Part shown: piece after piece, positions 25,201 through 36,285 of the stretch
Numbering within the stretch: position 1 is the stretch's first letter
Layout of the letters: each line of letters starts with the position of its first letter
DNA from: Oopsacas minuta
Lineage: Eukaryota > Porifera > Hexactinellida > Lyssacinosida > Leucopsacidae
Length of the DNA: 64,000 nt
Assembly (NCBI GenBank): GCA_024704765.1
Contig: JAKMXF010000099.1
Span: 258,432-322,431, forward strand
Direction of reading: 5' to 3'
Made by a program: the position numbers and the translations under genes
The notes under the pieces: model-generated
Database searches by the model: none
What the model saw: only the letters and a program-made list of their open reading frames with translations
Told to the model about the DNA's origin: nothing

Positions 25201-25448
25201 AATATGACAATGTTGAGTCATAAACACATCTACATAAATCATTGCCATCCTCAAAAAATAGTGAACTTAGCCTGGTATGAGAATTCGTCATGGATCAACT
25301 AAAGACTTCTTATGAAATCCGGGTGCTTCTAGGGTCAACAAAACTAACTCTTGGCTATGTCTATACGGCCTATGGCACCAACCAGCTGGGCCTATTTTAT
25401 AATGGGCCAGGGGCTGCAGCCCCATCAGCCCCGCCTTAATCCGCCCTG
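22261..25448 (-). mobile_element. hAT element, ZMYM1-like, nested
   Basis: The ends are CAGGGCCGGATTAG and CTTAATCCGCCCTG. The 8-bp target duplication AGTGGACC is perfect (22253-22260 and 25449-25456). Subterminal sequence near the left end contains a short hairpin around GATGGGCCTAGGTAGGCCCATC. The element is inserted into the coding region of the composite element above. Confidence 0.93.
22525..24930 (-). pseudogene. ZMYM1-like hAT transposase, broken
   Basis: In minus-strand order: an N-terminal basic/Cys remnant near 24930-24830; a region around 24250-24010 with KYWHQVLQRTLSLIK, GGLSFRGSDE and NNGNYLGCLELIAEY; then MDSTADISHTDQLTLIIRYV, GHTGVHLAKVLFSFLEENN and YDNASNMSGKYNGMQALIHE (23886-23437). 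The last piece (23346-22525) ends with the hAT dimerisation motif FPNMLITLRIYLSLMLTNYS followed by GERSFSTLK. This is the order of the DUF4371/hAT-C proteins exemplified by ZMYM1, hAT-type transposases. The pieces lie in different frames with breaks near 24550, 24260, 23950 and 23400, so no full protein can be made. The perfect 8-bp duplication contrasts with the decayed coding region. Confidence 0.85.
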
Positions 25449-26765
25449 AGTGGACCCAATTCTTTAAAGGAGTAATTGGTAAAGAACTTAATTGTAATTT
25501 TACTTGCAAACCAATTGCAGGGTATCATTCTTTATGGTGTAAACTTAACTTATTGATTGTGATATTCTCAAGAATTTAAATAAAGATCAGAAATATCTAT
25601 ATATATCTGTCATGCAGTTCAGACTGGTATTTGCTTATCTGAACTGGCATCGATGCAACCTGTCCTATACATCATGGTAGATGGACAACACTGGCCAACA
25701 GATTATTTAGGTCGTACATATCTATGATACATCCCACGCCTGAATTATCCCGAATTGTCAATTATTATGCACCAGTTTGGTTTAAAATCAGAGTAACCCA
25801 ATTTGCACAGATGGACCAAAAAGATATTTTGCGATGTCTTTGCTGCGAGATCTATCGGAGTCTGACCAAGAAGTAATTTGCCATCTGATACAGAGAAACT
25901 CATATTTATGTCATCCAGAAAATCCCCTGTTATCGATACCGCTAGATAAAGAAGAACTAATTAGATAAAAGGTAATGAAGACAATTTTAGATGACCGGAT
26001 TGAAAGTTCATCAATTAGACAGATTGAAATTCGCCCATTTAATCTTCCTTCAATAAGGTTCAGTGCTGAAATATGTGTGGATATGATTGATTGGGAAACC
26101 TCTTTTATAACAGAACCGCCTTCTACAAGATACTTCTCAAAAGAAGTACTAATTAATTGTGTACGTGCTCCATTAGAAATTCCAGCATATCCACGCCATA
26201 CACAAGCTGTTGAAAGAACTATTCAATCAGTCGCTAAAAGTTCGTGTTCGGTAGCAGGAGAAGACGCGAGACGTGGATGAACTCTTTCCCCTAACATCAA
26301 GAGAAAAATGTCCGCATTTGAGTCAAAGTAAGATTATGCATGTTAAATATGGTTGATATAACATAATTGAATCATATACTACGATAGATAAAAAAGCTAA
26401 TAATTTTCAAATAATCGGAAAAAATGAGGGATGGGTAATAATATTAGGGTATGATAGAATATGCAAAAAAATCTTGATAATTTAAGTATCCTTGGACATA
26501 GAAATTCGATTAAGACACCATTCAATATCAAATATGCGACTTATTACCAAATATATATATAAAGGGGCTAGTCAAAAAAATTTGAAAATTCGGACAATAT
26601 AAAATCAATTTTGCGAAAGTGACACAGCAAAAATATAAAACCGCAAGGGTCAAATCGAAATATTTTTCAAATTTACGTCTCGCATTGTCCTAGAAACTGG
26701 TAAAGGTAACTTTTCCCTTAGGTAGAAGTTGAAACGAAGATTTATACTTTTCTCGATCCTGCCTA

Positions 26766-27206
26766 GTGTATATACATTGACATTGAAATAGACTGACAAA
26801 GCTTTGTACTGCTTAGTTTCACCTTTTCCATGTGGCGAAATATGGAACCGACCATCAAAAAATATATATAGCTCAGTATTTCATTTCACATGTCTCGCTA
26901 TTGGAAATTGAGTGACAAAACTTGGTATTGTTTTGGTTTACAATTTCGATGTTGCGAAATCTGAAACAGACTATCAAAAAACTTTGTATAGGTCAGGATA
27001 TCAACTCACTGGGTGAAAATGAGTGAAAAAGTTTGTATAGTCAAGTATTGCAGTGAATATTTGTGGACATTTGAAAATTGACTCATAATACTTTGTATTG
27101 TTTAGTTTCACAATATCTATGTTGCGAATGTGAAACTAAATATAAAGAACTTTGTATTGCTCAGTATATCTGCTCACATCAGACGCTATTGTCAATTGAA
27201 TGAAAC
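26766..27206. repeat. Satellite, orientation B
   Basis: Two to three units between the composite element and the P-type element. Confidence 0.8.
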
Positions 27207-30200
27207 CATAGCCGACTAAACATAAGGCCATTTCACTACTTTGGATCAGGGATAAGATCCAGTCAACTTTTTCTGACCTCAACACATTTATATCATTATA
27301 AATTACTCTATTCTTCTTCTTATTTAAGGATTATTATCATAAATATAGCAGTGTGGGTGTTTAATTGCTTCCCAGTACAAACACAAGTATATGATATGAC
27401 ACTATTAAATAGAATGATGAATCAAATTAAATTATTCAGAAGATAATTTCAGATATTTCCTTTTACTATCTTTGGAATTCCCGGAATAGGTAGTGGGGTT
27501 ATTTAGATTTTTGGCCTTATTGTTAAGTAAACAATTGGCTACTGTTGTCAAAAGTGAATGGAATAAGCCTTTTCCTTCTGTACAGCAATCGAAACACTCA
27601 TATAGCTAAGTCTTCAAACTCCTCAGTATCAAGTTTAAGAAGAGTTAGCTGCACTAAATTTGATCTTGAATCTGATCGTAGAAAATCATTGAGAACTGGA
27701 GAACGTTCAATATTTGTAAACACTTTCCAGATTGTAAAACTGAATTAAGAACTTGTTTAGATGGTCATTTAAGTCCGCCAGGATCTAGGAGTTGAATCAG
27801 CGAAAAATTAAAATCTATGTCTTCTATTTCTATAGACTTATCCTCAGTTAGTAGAGAGTAACATTCTGGGCACAATTCTGAAGTTATAGTTAATTTCCTT
27901 ATCAAACAAAAAGTTGCATACCCTCCGATGAAAGCTAGAGCTTGTCTTTCATCAGCATTCGGGGGCAAATCTTCAAAAGAGAGAACACATGTAAAGTGAT
28001 TAACATCCATCTTGTCACCACAACTATTTGTACAACCAAAATCAATAGCGCTTTCCTGGATTTGAAATGTACTGATAAATTCAATAAAGGATCCTCTATC
28101 TTTACGGACATAATCTTTCCTATGATATAACTTGAGAATATTGGACAGTTTTAGTACCCTTTCACTTTCTAGTACTTGACATACAGAAACATTATAGTTT
28201 GATCTGGACATCGGTCGATATAATCCAAAATGGTGTTAAATAGGATCATTTGTATAAAAGATGATAACGCATAAGAGAATCCACATTCTCCAGTCAAATA
28301 TTCTACAAGTTTTGGTAGAGCAATGCTTGAATGGCGAAGCTAGCAAAGGTCTGAGCTGTTAGTTTTCCTCTTGTAAATGGTAAGCTTTTCCAGTTATCTA
28401 GCCAATGAACAATTATAGATGTAACATTAAACTTGGGATCATTCCGCACAAGTGGTAGAGAGTCTCGATCATTGAGACGAACGCCCTTCCAAGGAATGTT
28501 GACATTGATAAGCTTCCAGACTTGACAAATCAAAGCTATAAAGTCACCAGTCTGATTGCTTTGAATATAATCTTTCGACTGATGTAAGGTGAAGGCAGCT
28601 ACATTAGTATAATCAAATACCCGAAGTGTAAGCTCAACGTTCTGTTTATCTAGGACAGATGACCAGCATGATTTGTAATTTAACTTTGGTGATAGTTTTG
28701 CAACAGAAAATTGGTTTAATTTGAAAAGTAACCTCAAATCCTAAATTAGAAGGAGTGGAATAAAAAGTGTAGGTGAAGTACTATAATAATAAAAAATATC
28801 TGAAAAGATGCTTTTGACAATCATACTGGGTGGGCAGAATTGGAAATATCTTCAAAGTTTGGATAAAAGAATGTACAGTCATCATCTTTTTGATTGGCCC
28901 AAATATTCCTAATAGACTTGATAATGTGTACAAGATCAAATACTAGATAAAGAGAGCGTCCACTACCATTGGGATGAGGGACACAGAGTAGAAGATCTGT
29001 ATCATTCCCAAGTTACTTGAAAAGATTCACATTCAAAGGATAGTTATCTGAGACAATCGCATCTACAATTAATCCACACTTTTCGATATCACAAACTATT
29101 CGCTGAGTAATTGGAAGTAAATTTGTTGCTTTAGGATTGGTTAGAGGGAACAAACGCACAACATTAGACCATTTCTTATACAAGCTGGTAACCATAAAGC
29201 ATACAATAGTTTTGGCTGCTTTATCTCATCTGATTTTGAACATTCAGCAGTACCAATAAACTTTCCTCCTTAAAACACAAAATATATAGAATGACTTCAT
29301 GAATTGAAATAATACAACAACGAACCTTTATAACTAATACAAGATTTCACATGAATCTCATCAATATTAGGGCAAACATGACGTTCATACTAATTAAATT
29401 CGGTTGTTTCTGCTCTGAGATAAGTCAAGAAATCCGTATCAAGGCCAAAGTTAGAATATAACCGAAATAATGATGATTCGTGAGGCAGAGAAACACAATC
29501 CATATTACGAAGTTATTAGTAACAAGCAGAAGATGATCAATGACACTTTAAAGATAATATCATTGTAACCATATTATACCGGTGACGTGTTTTATTTACA
29601 GTAGAGTTTTCTAGCTGGCCCAAAATAAAATAGAGCTGGGATAATAGGTTGGGGAACTTGTAGGTACTTAGAACCATAAGATAACTTGTAATTGCACTCA
29701 CTGAATTTAGATTTTATATATTATGAATCCTAACTGACTGATCAAATACTTGTTCCAGCAAGGAAATAGCTTGTTTCATGGAAGAAATGCAATGTGTAAG
29801 CTCTAAATAGATTGCAAATGTTGGGTAATTTTCGAAACAATGTTAATAAACTGTACAGAGTATAGGAAATTTGTCTTACCAATATCAACTGCATTATATT
29901 CAGTGTAATTAGACAATTCATCAATCAATGTAGAGGTCTGACGCATATCACAAATGGATTTGATTGATAGATTCACTAATATTCCATGATGGTAACATCT
30001 CACTTGAAGAAATTTGTCAATAGTGAAGCTATCTTGCACAGAAATAATCCCACTATTTGTTATTAGATGGACGATACTAATTACATCACCAATATTCCAA
30101 ACAACCTATTCTTGGGGATCATTATGTTATGTGATTTAGTGGTTATGTCATCTAAGTTAGAGAAAGTGAATTTTCTTTGCTCTTCTTCAAATACATCAAC

Positions 30201-30222
30201 GCTCTGTTTAAGTGCCTATATA

Positions 30223-31559
30223 CAGTCTGTTACATAGTAATTATTTAGAGTTGTGAATCGTTATGTAAACCAACATAATTCTGAATTATTCTCAAATATC
30301 ATGGTTCTGATCGCTGTATTACAAAGTTTACCTATTTCTACCAATGTCTAACGATATTTGCTTAAACGACTTTCATTTTGGAGTTTTGTGAGTCGTGTAC
30401 AAAAATGTATGACGTCATTTATCGTAATTTTCACCTTTAATTAATAATATGATTGTATTTTTACAGTCACTTCAATAATAGAGCTGATAATGACTCAAAT
30501 TATGAAGAGAGAAATGATAAAGACCTTATACAATCAATACAGCTCAGTCCCAAACAAATTTCCTAAAATGTTGGAATCTCTTTGGCGACGGTCTACAATG
30601 TAAAGGCCCGGTTGGATGCTGGTGGAGAGATCTCTCACCAAAGGGAGCAGGAAGGCCCAATATCTTACGATCCGCTGTCAAGCACTCGGTCATACAACGG
30701 GTGAGAAGGTAAATCCTGCTTATCCCTTCGAACACTAACAAGTCGGGCTCCTTACAAGACATCCTACAGACATACGACGCATGTTGAAAGACCAGTCTTA
30801 CACCAAACCCTATCCAACTAAAACCCACATGCTTAGCGAAAAGAACCATTTGAAGCGCATAAGATGGGCCAAGAAGCACAAGTATCCTAAAAAGGAATGG
30901 GCAAACACTGTATTCCTTGACGAGATGTCGATGTGGTTATCTAGAGTGAGAATTAGGATGTGGACAAATCCAACAAAAAAGATTCGCTCCAACAACCAAA
31001 CATGTCCTCAAGATTCACGCGTGGGCTGCTTTTCATCCATGGGCACATTTCCACTGTGCATTTTACACAGAATGTGGATAGTAACTTGTTCTTACAGATG
31101 ATGGAGGGTCATTTGATAGCACAGGCAAATGTATTCCGTGAAAATAATTGGCGATTGGTCATGGATAATGATCCTAAACACACCTCATGGAAGGTCAAGG
31201 TTTGGCTCTCACAGAATGTCCCCAAACAAATTCCTTGGCCTTCACAAAGTCCAGACCTCAACCCTATCGAAATATATTTGGATGGGTTAAGCAGGAGCTG
31301 ATTAAACGGCCCTAGGAGCATTCCAGAACTAAAGAAAAGTTAGAAGCCTTATGGGATCGAATCGATCCTACATTATTGCGAGTTCACTGGGAATCCATGA
31401 CACGAAGGTGCCAAATGGCTGTTGATAACGATGGATATCCCATTAAAAATTGATTATGAATTATTTATTCACACAATAAAGTGATGATTTTCCGAATATC
31501 TGGTATTTCAGTTATTCCTCATCAAATAACAAAATTCTAAATATATATGTAGCAGACTG
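30223..31559 (+). mobile_element. Tc1-like element, copy B
   Basis: Flanked by TA at 30221-30222 and 31560-31561, with the same ends as copy A. It is inserted in the P-type element between its THAP region and the rest of the gene. From about 30315 to 31559 it differs from copy A by only about two positions seen by eye (one base in a G run near 30608 and one substitution in the right TIR). The first 90 bp differ at roughly a fifth of positions. Confidence 0.93.
30490..31301 (+). pseudogene. Tc1-like transposase, copy B, broken
   Basis: Mirror image of the copy A gene: MTQIMKREMIKTLYNQYSS at the start, FLDEMSMW, MDNDPKHTS, WPSQSPDLNPIEIY and the same early stop after LSRS. The catalytic-half frame changes are identical to those in copy A. 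The only coding-region difference noticed is one G fewer in a run near 30608. Shared defects mean the copies descend from an already defective element and would have needed a transposase supplied in trans. Confidence 0.88.
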
Positions 31560-32336
31560 TAGTACAATACCATAAAACATGTAAGAATACAACTTAAATA
31601 TTTGACACAACTTGACATACTTGGATCTGTAAATCACGTTCCTTTTTGTCTCTATCAAGCCTTGGATATTTAATGGTGAGATCATTAAGGCGATCAGGAC
31701 AACCAGGAAGATATTTAGGTATTGCACCTTTCATCAGAGTAGCCTTTATTGTTCGTGTATTCATTTGACCATCAATCTCAAGATAAGTTTGCGTGTCAGC
31801 TATATCATCAGAATCTTAGTGCTTAGCACAAACAAAAATCTTTTTCATCGTGTGAAGATCTATTATATAATTACACATTTACGTAATGATGAATTAAGCC
31901 TAAGTCGTAGAAATATAATTTTAATTTATATCCAGGTTCTAAAGAAATACTTACCATATCTATGCAGAAATCGTTTCCACTTATGGACGATATTTTGTGG
32001 CCCAGAAGGAATATAAAACACTGCAACACCACTATGATCATTGTAGTATCCAGTAGTACATCTGGGAGCAGAACACGAGTTAGACATGTGCCAAAGAAAT
32101 AAACAATGAGCTAATAGTATTAAAGCAAAGTCTGTTAAAATAATTAGAAATTGAATTTAGAATAATATAATTCATAATATAAATCTCAGGAAATTATTGA
32201 TAAACCTGACACAAAATCAGTTTTATTCAAAAAATATATATTTACCTGATGAGTGTATAAGAAAATTCCCTTCATCATATCCCTGATCCATGCGCATTTA
32301 GCACAGTGAAATGGCCTTATGTTTAGTAGGCTATGG

Positions 32337-33826
32337 TTAAGCAGATTGTATAGTCAAGTATTGGAGTGAATATATGTTGACATTTTCCATTGAATGACAA
32401 CACTTTGTATTGTTTAGTTTCACAATTGAATGTGGCGAAATGTGAAACTGACAATCAAAAACTTTGAATAGCTCAGTATTTCAACTCACATGTGTCCCTG
32501 TGTGATAATGGGTTGAAAAGCTGTGACTGGTAAAGTATGGCAGTGAATATATGTTGACATGTAAAATTGACTGACAACAATTTGGAGTTTTTAGTTTCAC
32601 AGTTTCAATTTGGCGAAATGTGAAACTGAATATCAAGAACTTTGTATAGCTCATTATTTCACATCACATGAGACGCAATTGTCAATTGAGTGAAAAAGTT
32701 TATATGGTCAAGTATTGCAGTAAATATATGTGAACATTTGTACTAGACTGAAAACACTTTGTATTGTTTAGTTTCACAATTTCTATATGGAGAAATGTGA
32801 AACAGATAATCAAAAAATTGTATGGCTCAGTAATTCACTTCACATGTGTTGGTATATGATATTCACTGACAACACTTTGTATTGTATAGTTTCACAATAT
32901 CATGGTGGCGAAATGTGAAACTGACTATCACAAACTTTGTATAGCTTTGTATTTCACATCCCTAGGGTCCAAATTTGGATATTGGGTGGAATGCATTATA
33001 TTGTCCTGTACTGCAGTGAAGAGGTGCTGAGATCTCTAATTGGCTGACAACTCTTTGTCTAGATTAGTTTCACAATTTCTATGACGAAATTGGAAATTGA
33101 TTATCAAATCTTTGTACAGTTCAGTATTCACTTCACAAGTGTAGAAATTGGATAATGAGTGAAAACGCTTTTTATAGTCCAATATTGCAGTGACTATGTA
33201 CTGACAATACAAATTGACTATAAATCGTTGTTTACTTCAGTATTTTACTTGACACGTGTCGAAATGGATATTGATTGAATAGCATTTCTAGTCCAGTATT
33301 GGAGGCAATATTTACTGACATTTGTGATAGTTTGACAACTTTTTGTATTGCTGAGGTTCACTATTTCAATGTGGTAAAATTACACATATCAAGTGTCGAA
33401 ATTGGATTAAGAGTAAAATGCATTCTATAGTCCTGTATTGCAGTGAATATGAGCTGACATTCCAAATTGACTGACAACTTTTTGTATAGTTGAGGTTAAC
33501 AATTTCAAAGTAGCAAAATTTGAAATTGACTAACAGATCTTTCTACAGTTCACTATTTAACTTCGCAAGTGTCGAAATTTGATAATGAGTGATTATGCAT
33601 TCTATAGTCCAGTATTGCAGTGAATATGTGCTGACAATGCAAATTGACTGACACCTCTTAGTATAGTTCATTATTTCAATTCAAAAGTGTTGAGATTGGA
33701 GAATGAGTGAAAACGCTTTCTAGAGACCTGTAATTCAGGGAATATATGCTGACATTCGAAATTTAATGACAATTCATTGTATAGTTTAGTTTCACAATTT
33801 CTATTGACGAAATTGGAAATTGATTA
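32337..33826. repeat. Satellite, orientation B
   Basis: Eight to nine units with landmarks GTTTAGTTTCACAATTTCTA, GGCGAAATGTGAAACTGA and TATTGCAGTGAATATGTG. Divergence increases towards the right end. The array breaks at TTA (33824-33826), which is repeated at 41699-41701. Confidence 0.85.
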
Positions 33827-35161
33827 CACAGGTCAACAAAATTCAACTTCATTTTCTCATCAAGTATTAGTTTGATATTTTCTCAGCTAGTTTTTACGCT
33901 GAATTCAAATCTGCTTTCAGATTCTTTTCAGCACGTCCAGTTTTTTTCCATCTACAAGTCAACGATTTTTATGTATTTCCTAAATTCTTCCTGTTATTTT
34001 ATAGTAGTGGCTGTCTTTTTGTCTTCTTACATAATAGCCATCTGAAATAAATCAACGTTTCGATGTTTTAGATTAATGCCAAGATAATATCAGTTATTAT
34101 CCTAGCTCTTACATATAATTATTCACATTCATGCATGTATCAACTACTCACAAACTAAGGGGAAATACATATCCATCTAGAAGTATAAAGGTAGCTAACT
34201 AATTTAAAAGTGTTGAGAGTACGACTTCCTTTTATATATCTTGTTAGGATTATCTCTGAAGAGCCTCCAACAGTAATCGGACATCGTGCCCTCATTCCAG
34301 AAACCTTGGTATCGGGTTTCCATCTCCTGTATGTCTTGGTGGAATCTCTCACCCTGTTCATCACTTACAGCACCAAGGTCTCAGGGAAAAATCAAGGTGA
34401 GAGTGCAAGAAGTGAAGTTTTAGCGACATGCGACAGCCCATCTTCTCGTCTGCGTTAAGCAAGGTTTCCACTCCTTCTCTGTAGTTGGACGACTTCATGT
34501 TGCCCAAAAAGTTTTCACAAACCCATGTGAAAGAATTCCCAGCACTCATTTCTAATTCGGATAATGTCTTCTCGAAATTTGGATCTCTGAATACTTGCCT
34601 GATTTGTGTTCCTACAAATACTCCCTCTTTTAACTTTGCCTCCCTTAATTTCGGAAATTCGCCTACTAAATGCAGAAATCCTGCTGAATTTGTTTTGCCC
34701 ATTGTTTTAACGAATGTTTTCATTAATCCAATTTTAATATGAAGTGGGGGTAAGAAAACTTTGTTTGGATCTACCAATGGCGAATGCTGTAAATTGATTT
34801 TCCCTACTTCATAGGTTCTCTTCGTCCAATCACATTTTTTATAATCTTCACCAGTTGCTCGGTTGTCCCATAGACATAGGAAACAACAATACTTTGTAAA
34901 ACCTTGTTGCAAGCCCATTAATAGCCCGATTATCTTAAGATCACCGCAGATATTCCATATATGTGTTCTATATTGTATTGCCTCCAAAACTTCCTGCAAA
35001 TTGACGAAGGTTTCTTTGAGATAGACGGAGTGAGCAATTGGAACGCCAGGCTATAGATTTCCGTTATGCAACAGAACAGCTTTCAAACTGCGTTTTGACG
35101 AGTCGATGAAAAGGCGCCAATCAGAGGAAGAATGTTATTGTAATAGGTTTGCATAGAGTCC

Positions 35162-35400
35162 TGTTGCGTAGGATTTTGACCCGCGTGGAATTTTGACCCG
35201 CAATACAAAATCCTAATGGCATATCCATGGTGCGGGTCAAAATCCTACGATGTAATATATGCGTAGGATTTTGACTCGCATCAAAATGTATTACACTAAT
35301 TAGAGCCTTAGGATTTGACCCGCATATAATATATTATTGTCGTAGGATTCTGACCCGTATATAATGTATTATTGTCGTACGATTTTGACTCTAAACTAAT
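35162..35400. repeat. Subterminal repeat cluster of the Ginger element
   Basis: Seven variants of CGTAGGATTTTGACCCGC occur near 35166, 35186, 35237 (inverted), 35259, 35308, 35339 and 35375. The right end has only two (41045-41085). Such clusters are plausible transposase-binding sites. Confidence 0.8.
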
Positions 35401-36157
35401 CTTACTTCTCTTTCATTTGACTTTTTCGAATTCCATACACTTTCATTACGTAATTACCACTAAATGTACGTAATGTAATTCAACTTTAGACTAGCTATAC
35501 TTATACGTAACTGAATAAATAAGTCAATTTAGAGTTGGATTCTAGAAAGTGGTGAATTTGTTTGATAACATGTAAACTATGTTCCCACTATATATTACAA
35601 ATTTACAATATGTATAATCATCCAAAATGCCAAAAATGGACAGTATACGTATATAAATATTTTATATTAATATTACTTGGACAGGAGGTGGTAGGTATTT
35701 GATAATTGTGTTTAGTAACTCATAATAAATAATATAATTTAACATGTCAATCTATATATTGCAATATATTCTATCAAATAACAAAAATTTTACAAGCATT
35801 AGCATGATAATCAATATTCGGAATATCTTAAGTACGAATTGCAGGCGATTTCATCTTTACCCATTTCTCTATACTTACTAACAAGCTTTAAGGAATATAC
35901 CACTGAAATATGTTCATCTATTGGACAAGCGTAGACTATGCATTTGTTACGGGAGTCTTGGTATAATGTTGATACGCATATAGAGTTAGGTGAAAACCGC
36001 GAGCCTCTGGCACGCTGCATACTCCTGGAAAACACTAGATTTCTATAAACAAAACAAGTCTGCTGCGGTGGCCCCCTCCTTCCCCTTACAACCACCCCCT
36101 AACGCTAAACGTCTAACGTTAACCTCACCTTGTTTATTTGTGCAGTGTTGGAGCGAG

Positions 36158-36183
36158 TTTGGTGTGATTGCGATCACACCAAA
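36158..36183. repeat. Perfect short hairpin
   Basis: Arms TTTGGTGTGAT and ATCACACCAAA around the loop TGCG, inside the left subterminal region of the Ginger element, downstream of its protease gene. Confidence 0.7.
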
Positions 36184-36285
36184 TTCGATTCTAAGCTGCA
36201 ACATAAACGAATACGTACAATAAATCGTAATTTAACAGACAGGCGAGGAGCTAACGGACACCGAACGGCAACAGACAAGGAGACA

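Larger units (their letters stand above)
21544..26280 (+). pseudogene. Unassigned transposon protein, split and decayed
   Basis: The best preserved piece, around 21690-22085, reads MCDRYQISDRAGAAIATPVL, then IDRNKLCRSRFSVRKEL and AIYFDGRKDQTRVLVERE. Just past a stop at 22086 the same line of homology goes on in another frame with GADGARVNTGIYNGRI and HLHGNELPMRHFFQ, up to the hAT insertion. Beyond the hAT, fragments such as MVDGQHWPTDYLGRTY and a C-terminal IPAYPRHTQAVERTIQSV remain in several frames up to 26280. I recognise this as a recurrent uncharacterised protein of animal DNA transposons. The conserved Asp residues (YFDGRKD, GADG) suggest an RNase H-like catalytic core, but that is inference. 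Its position between the long inverted repeats supports it being the element's transposase. It is clearly dead. Confidence 0.6.
20398..26765 (+). mobile_element. 6.4-kb composite element with long inverted ends
   Basis: The left arm, from 20398 (TGGGCGGATCGAGAAAAG) to about 20760, is the reverse complement of the right arm, from about 26405 to 26765, with scattered mismatches. An 8-bp direct repeat GTGTATAT flanks the element and satellite resumes on both sides. Removing the hAT at 22261-25448 leaves an original element of about 3.2 kb. It carries plus-strand remnants of one gene of an unassigned family. Confidence 0.82.
27765..32087 (-). pseudogene. P-element-like THAP transposase, broken
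   Basis: Exon 1 (32087-31955) encodes a THAP zinc finger start, MSNSCSAPRCTTGYYNDHSG, ending at a good donor (ATG|GTAAGT). The next exon, near 31860-31600, continues the finger (VCAKH, then a TAA, then DSDDI) and its end (GAIPKYLPGCPDRL). The Tc1 copy B follows, then EEEQRKFTFSNLDD near 30190. The catalytic part includes IEKCGLIVDAIVSDNYPLNV (29195-29013), an FDLVHIIKSIRNIW block near 28930, and the region 28737-28303 with KLTAQTFASFAIQALL. A C-terminal CxxC block (ELCPECYSLL) follows at 28211-27765. This order is that of THAP9/P-element transposases, GTP-dependent cut-and-paste enzymes. Besides the Tc1 insertion there are stops and frame breaks, so it is a pseudogene. Confidence 0.82.
27207..32335 (-). 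mobile_element. P-element/THAP transposon, interrupted by Tc1
   Basis: The left end CATAGCCGACTAAACATAAG and the inverted right end CATAGCCTACTAAACATAAG match over about 30 bp and then diverge. Satellite flanks both sides. No clear 7-8 bp duplication could be read. Without the Tc1 insertion the element is about 3.8 kb. The encoded gene runs right to left. Confidence 0.85.

Noticed and set aside
27207-32335. An 8-bp target duplication for the P-type element
   Set aside because: The flanks do not contain matching 7-8 bp direct repeats; only the satellite context on both sides supports the insertion.
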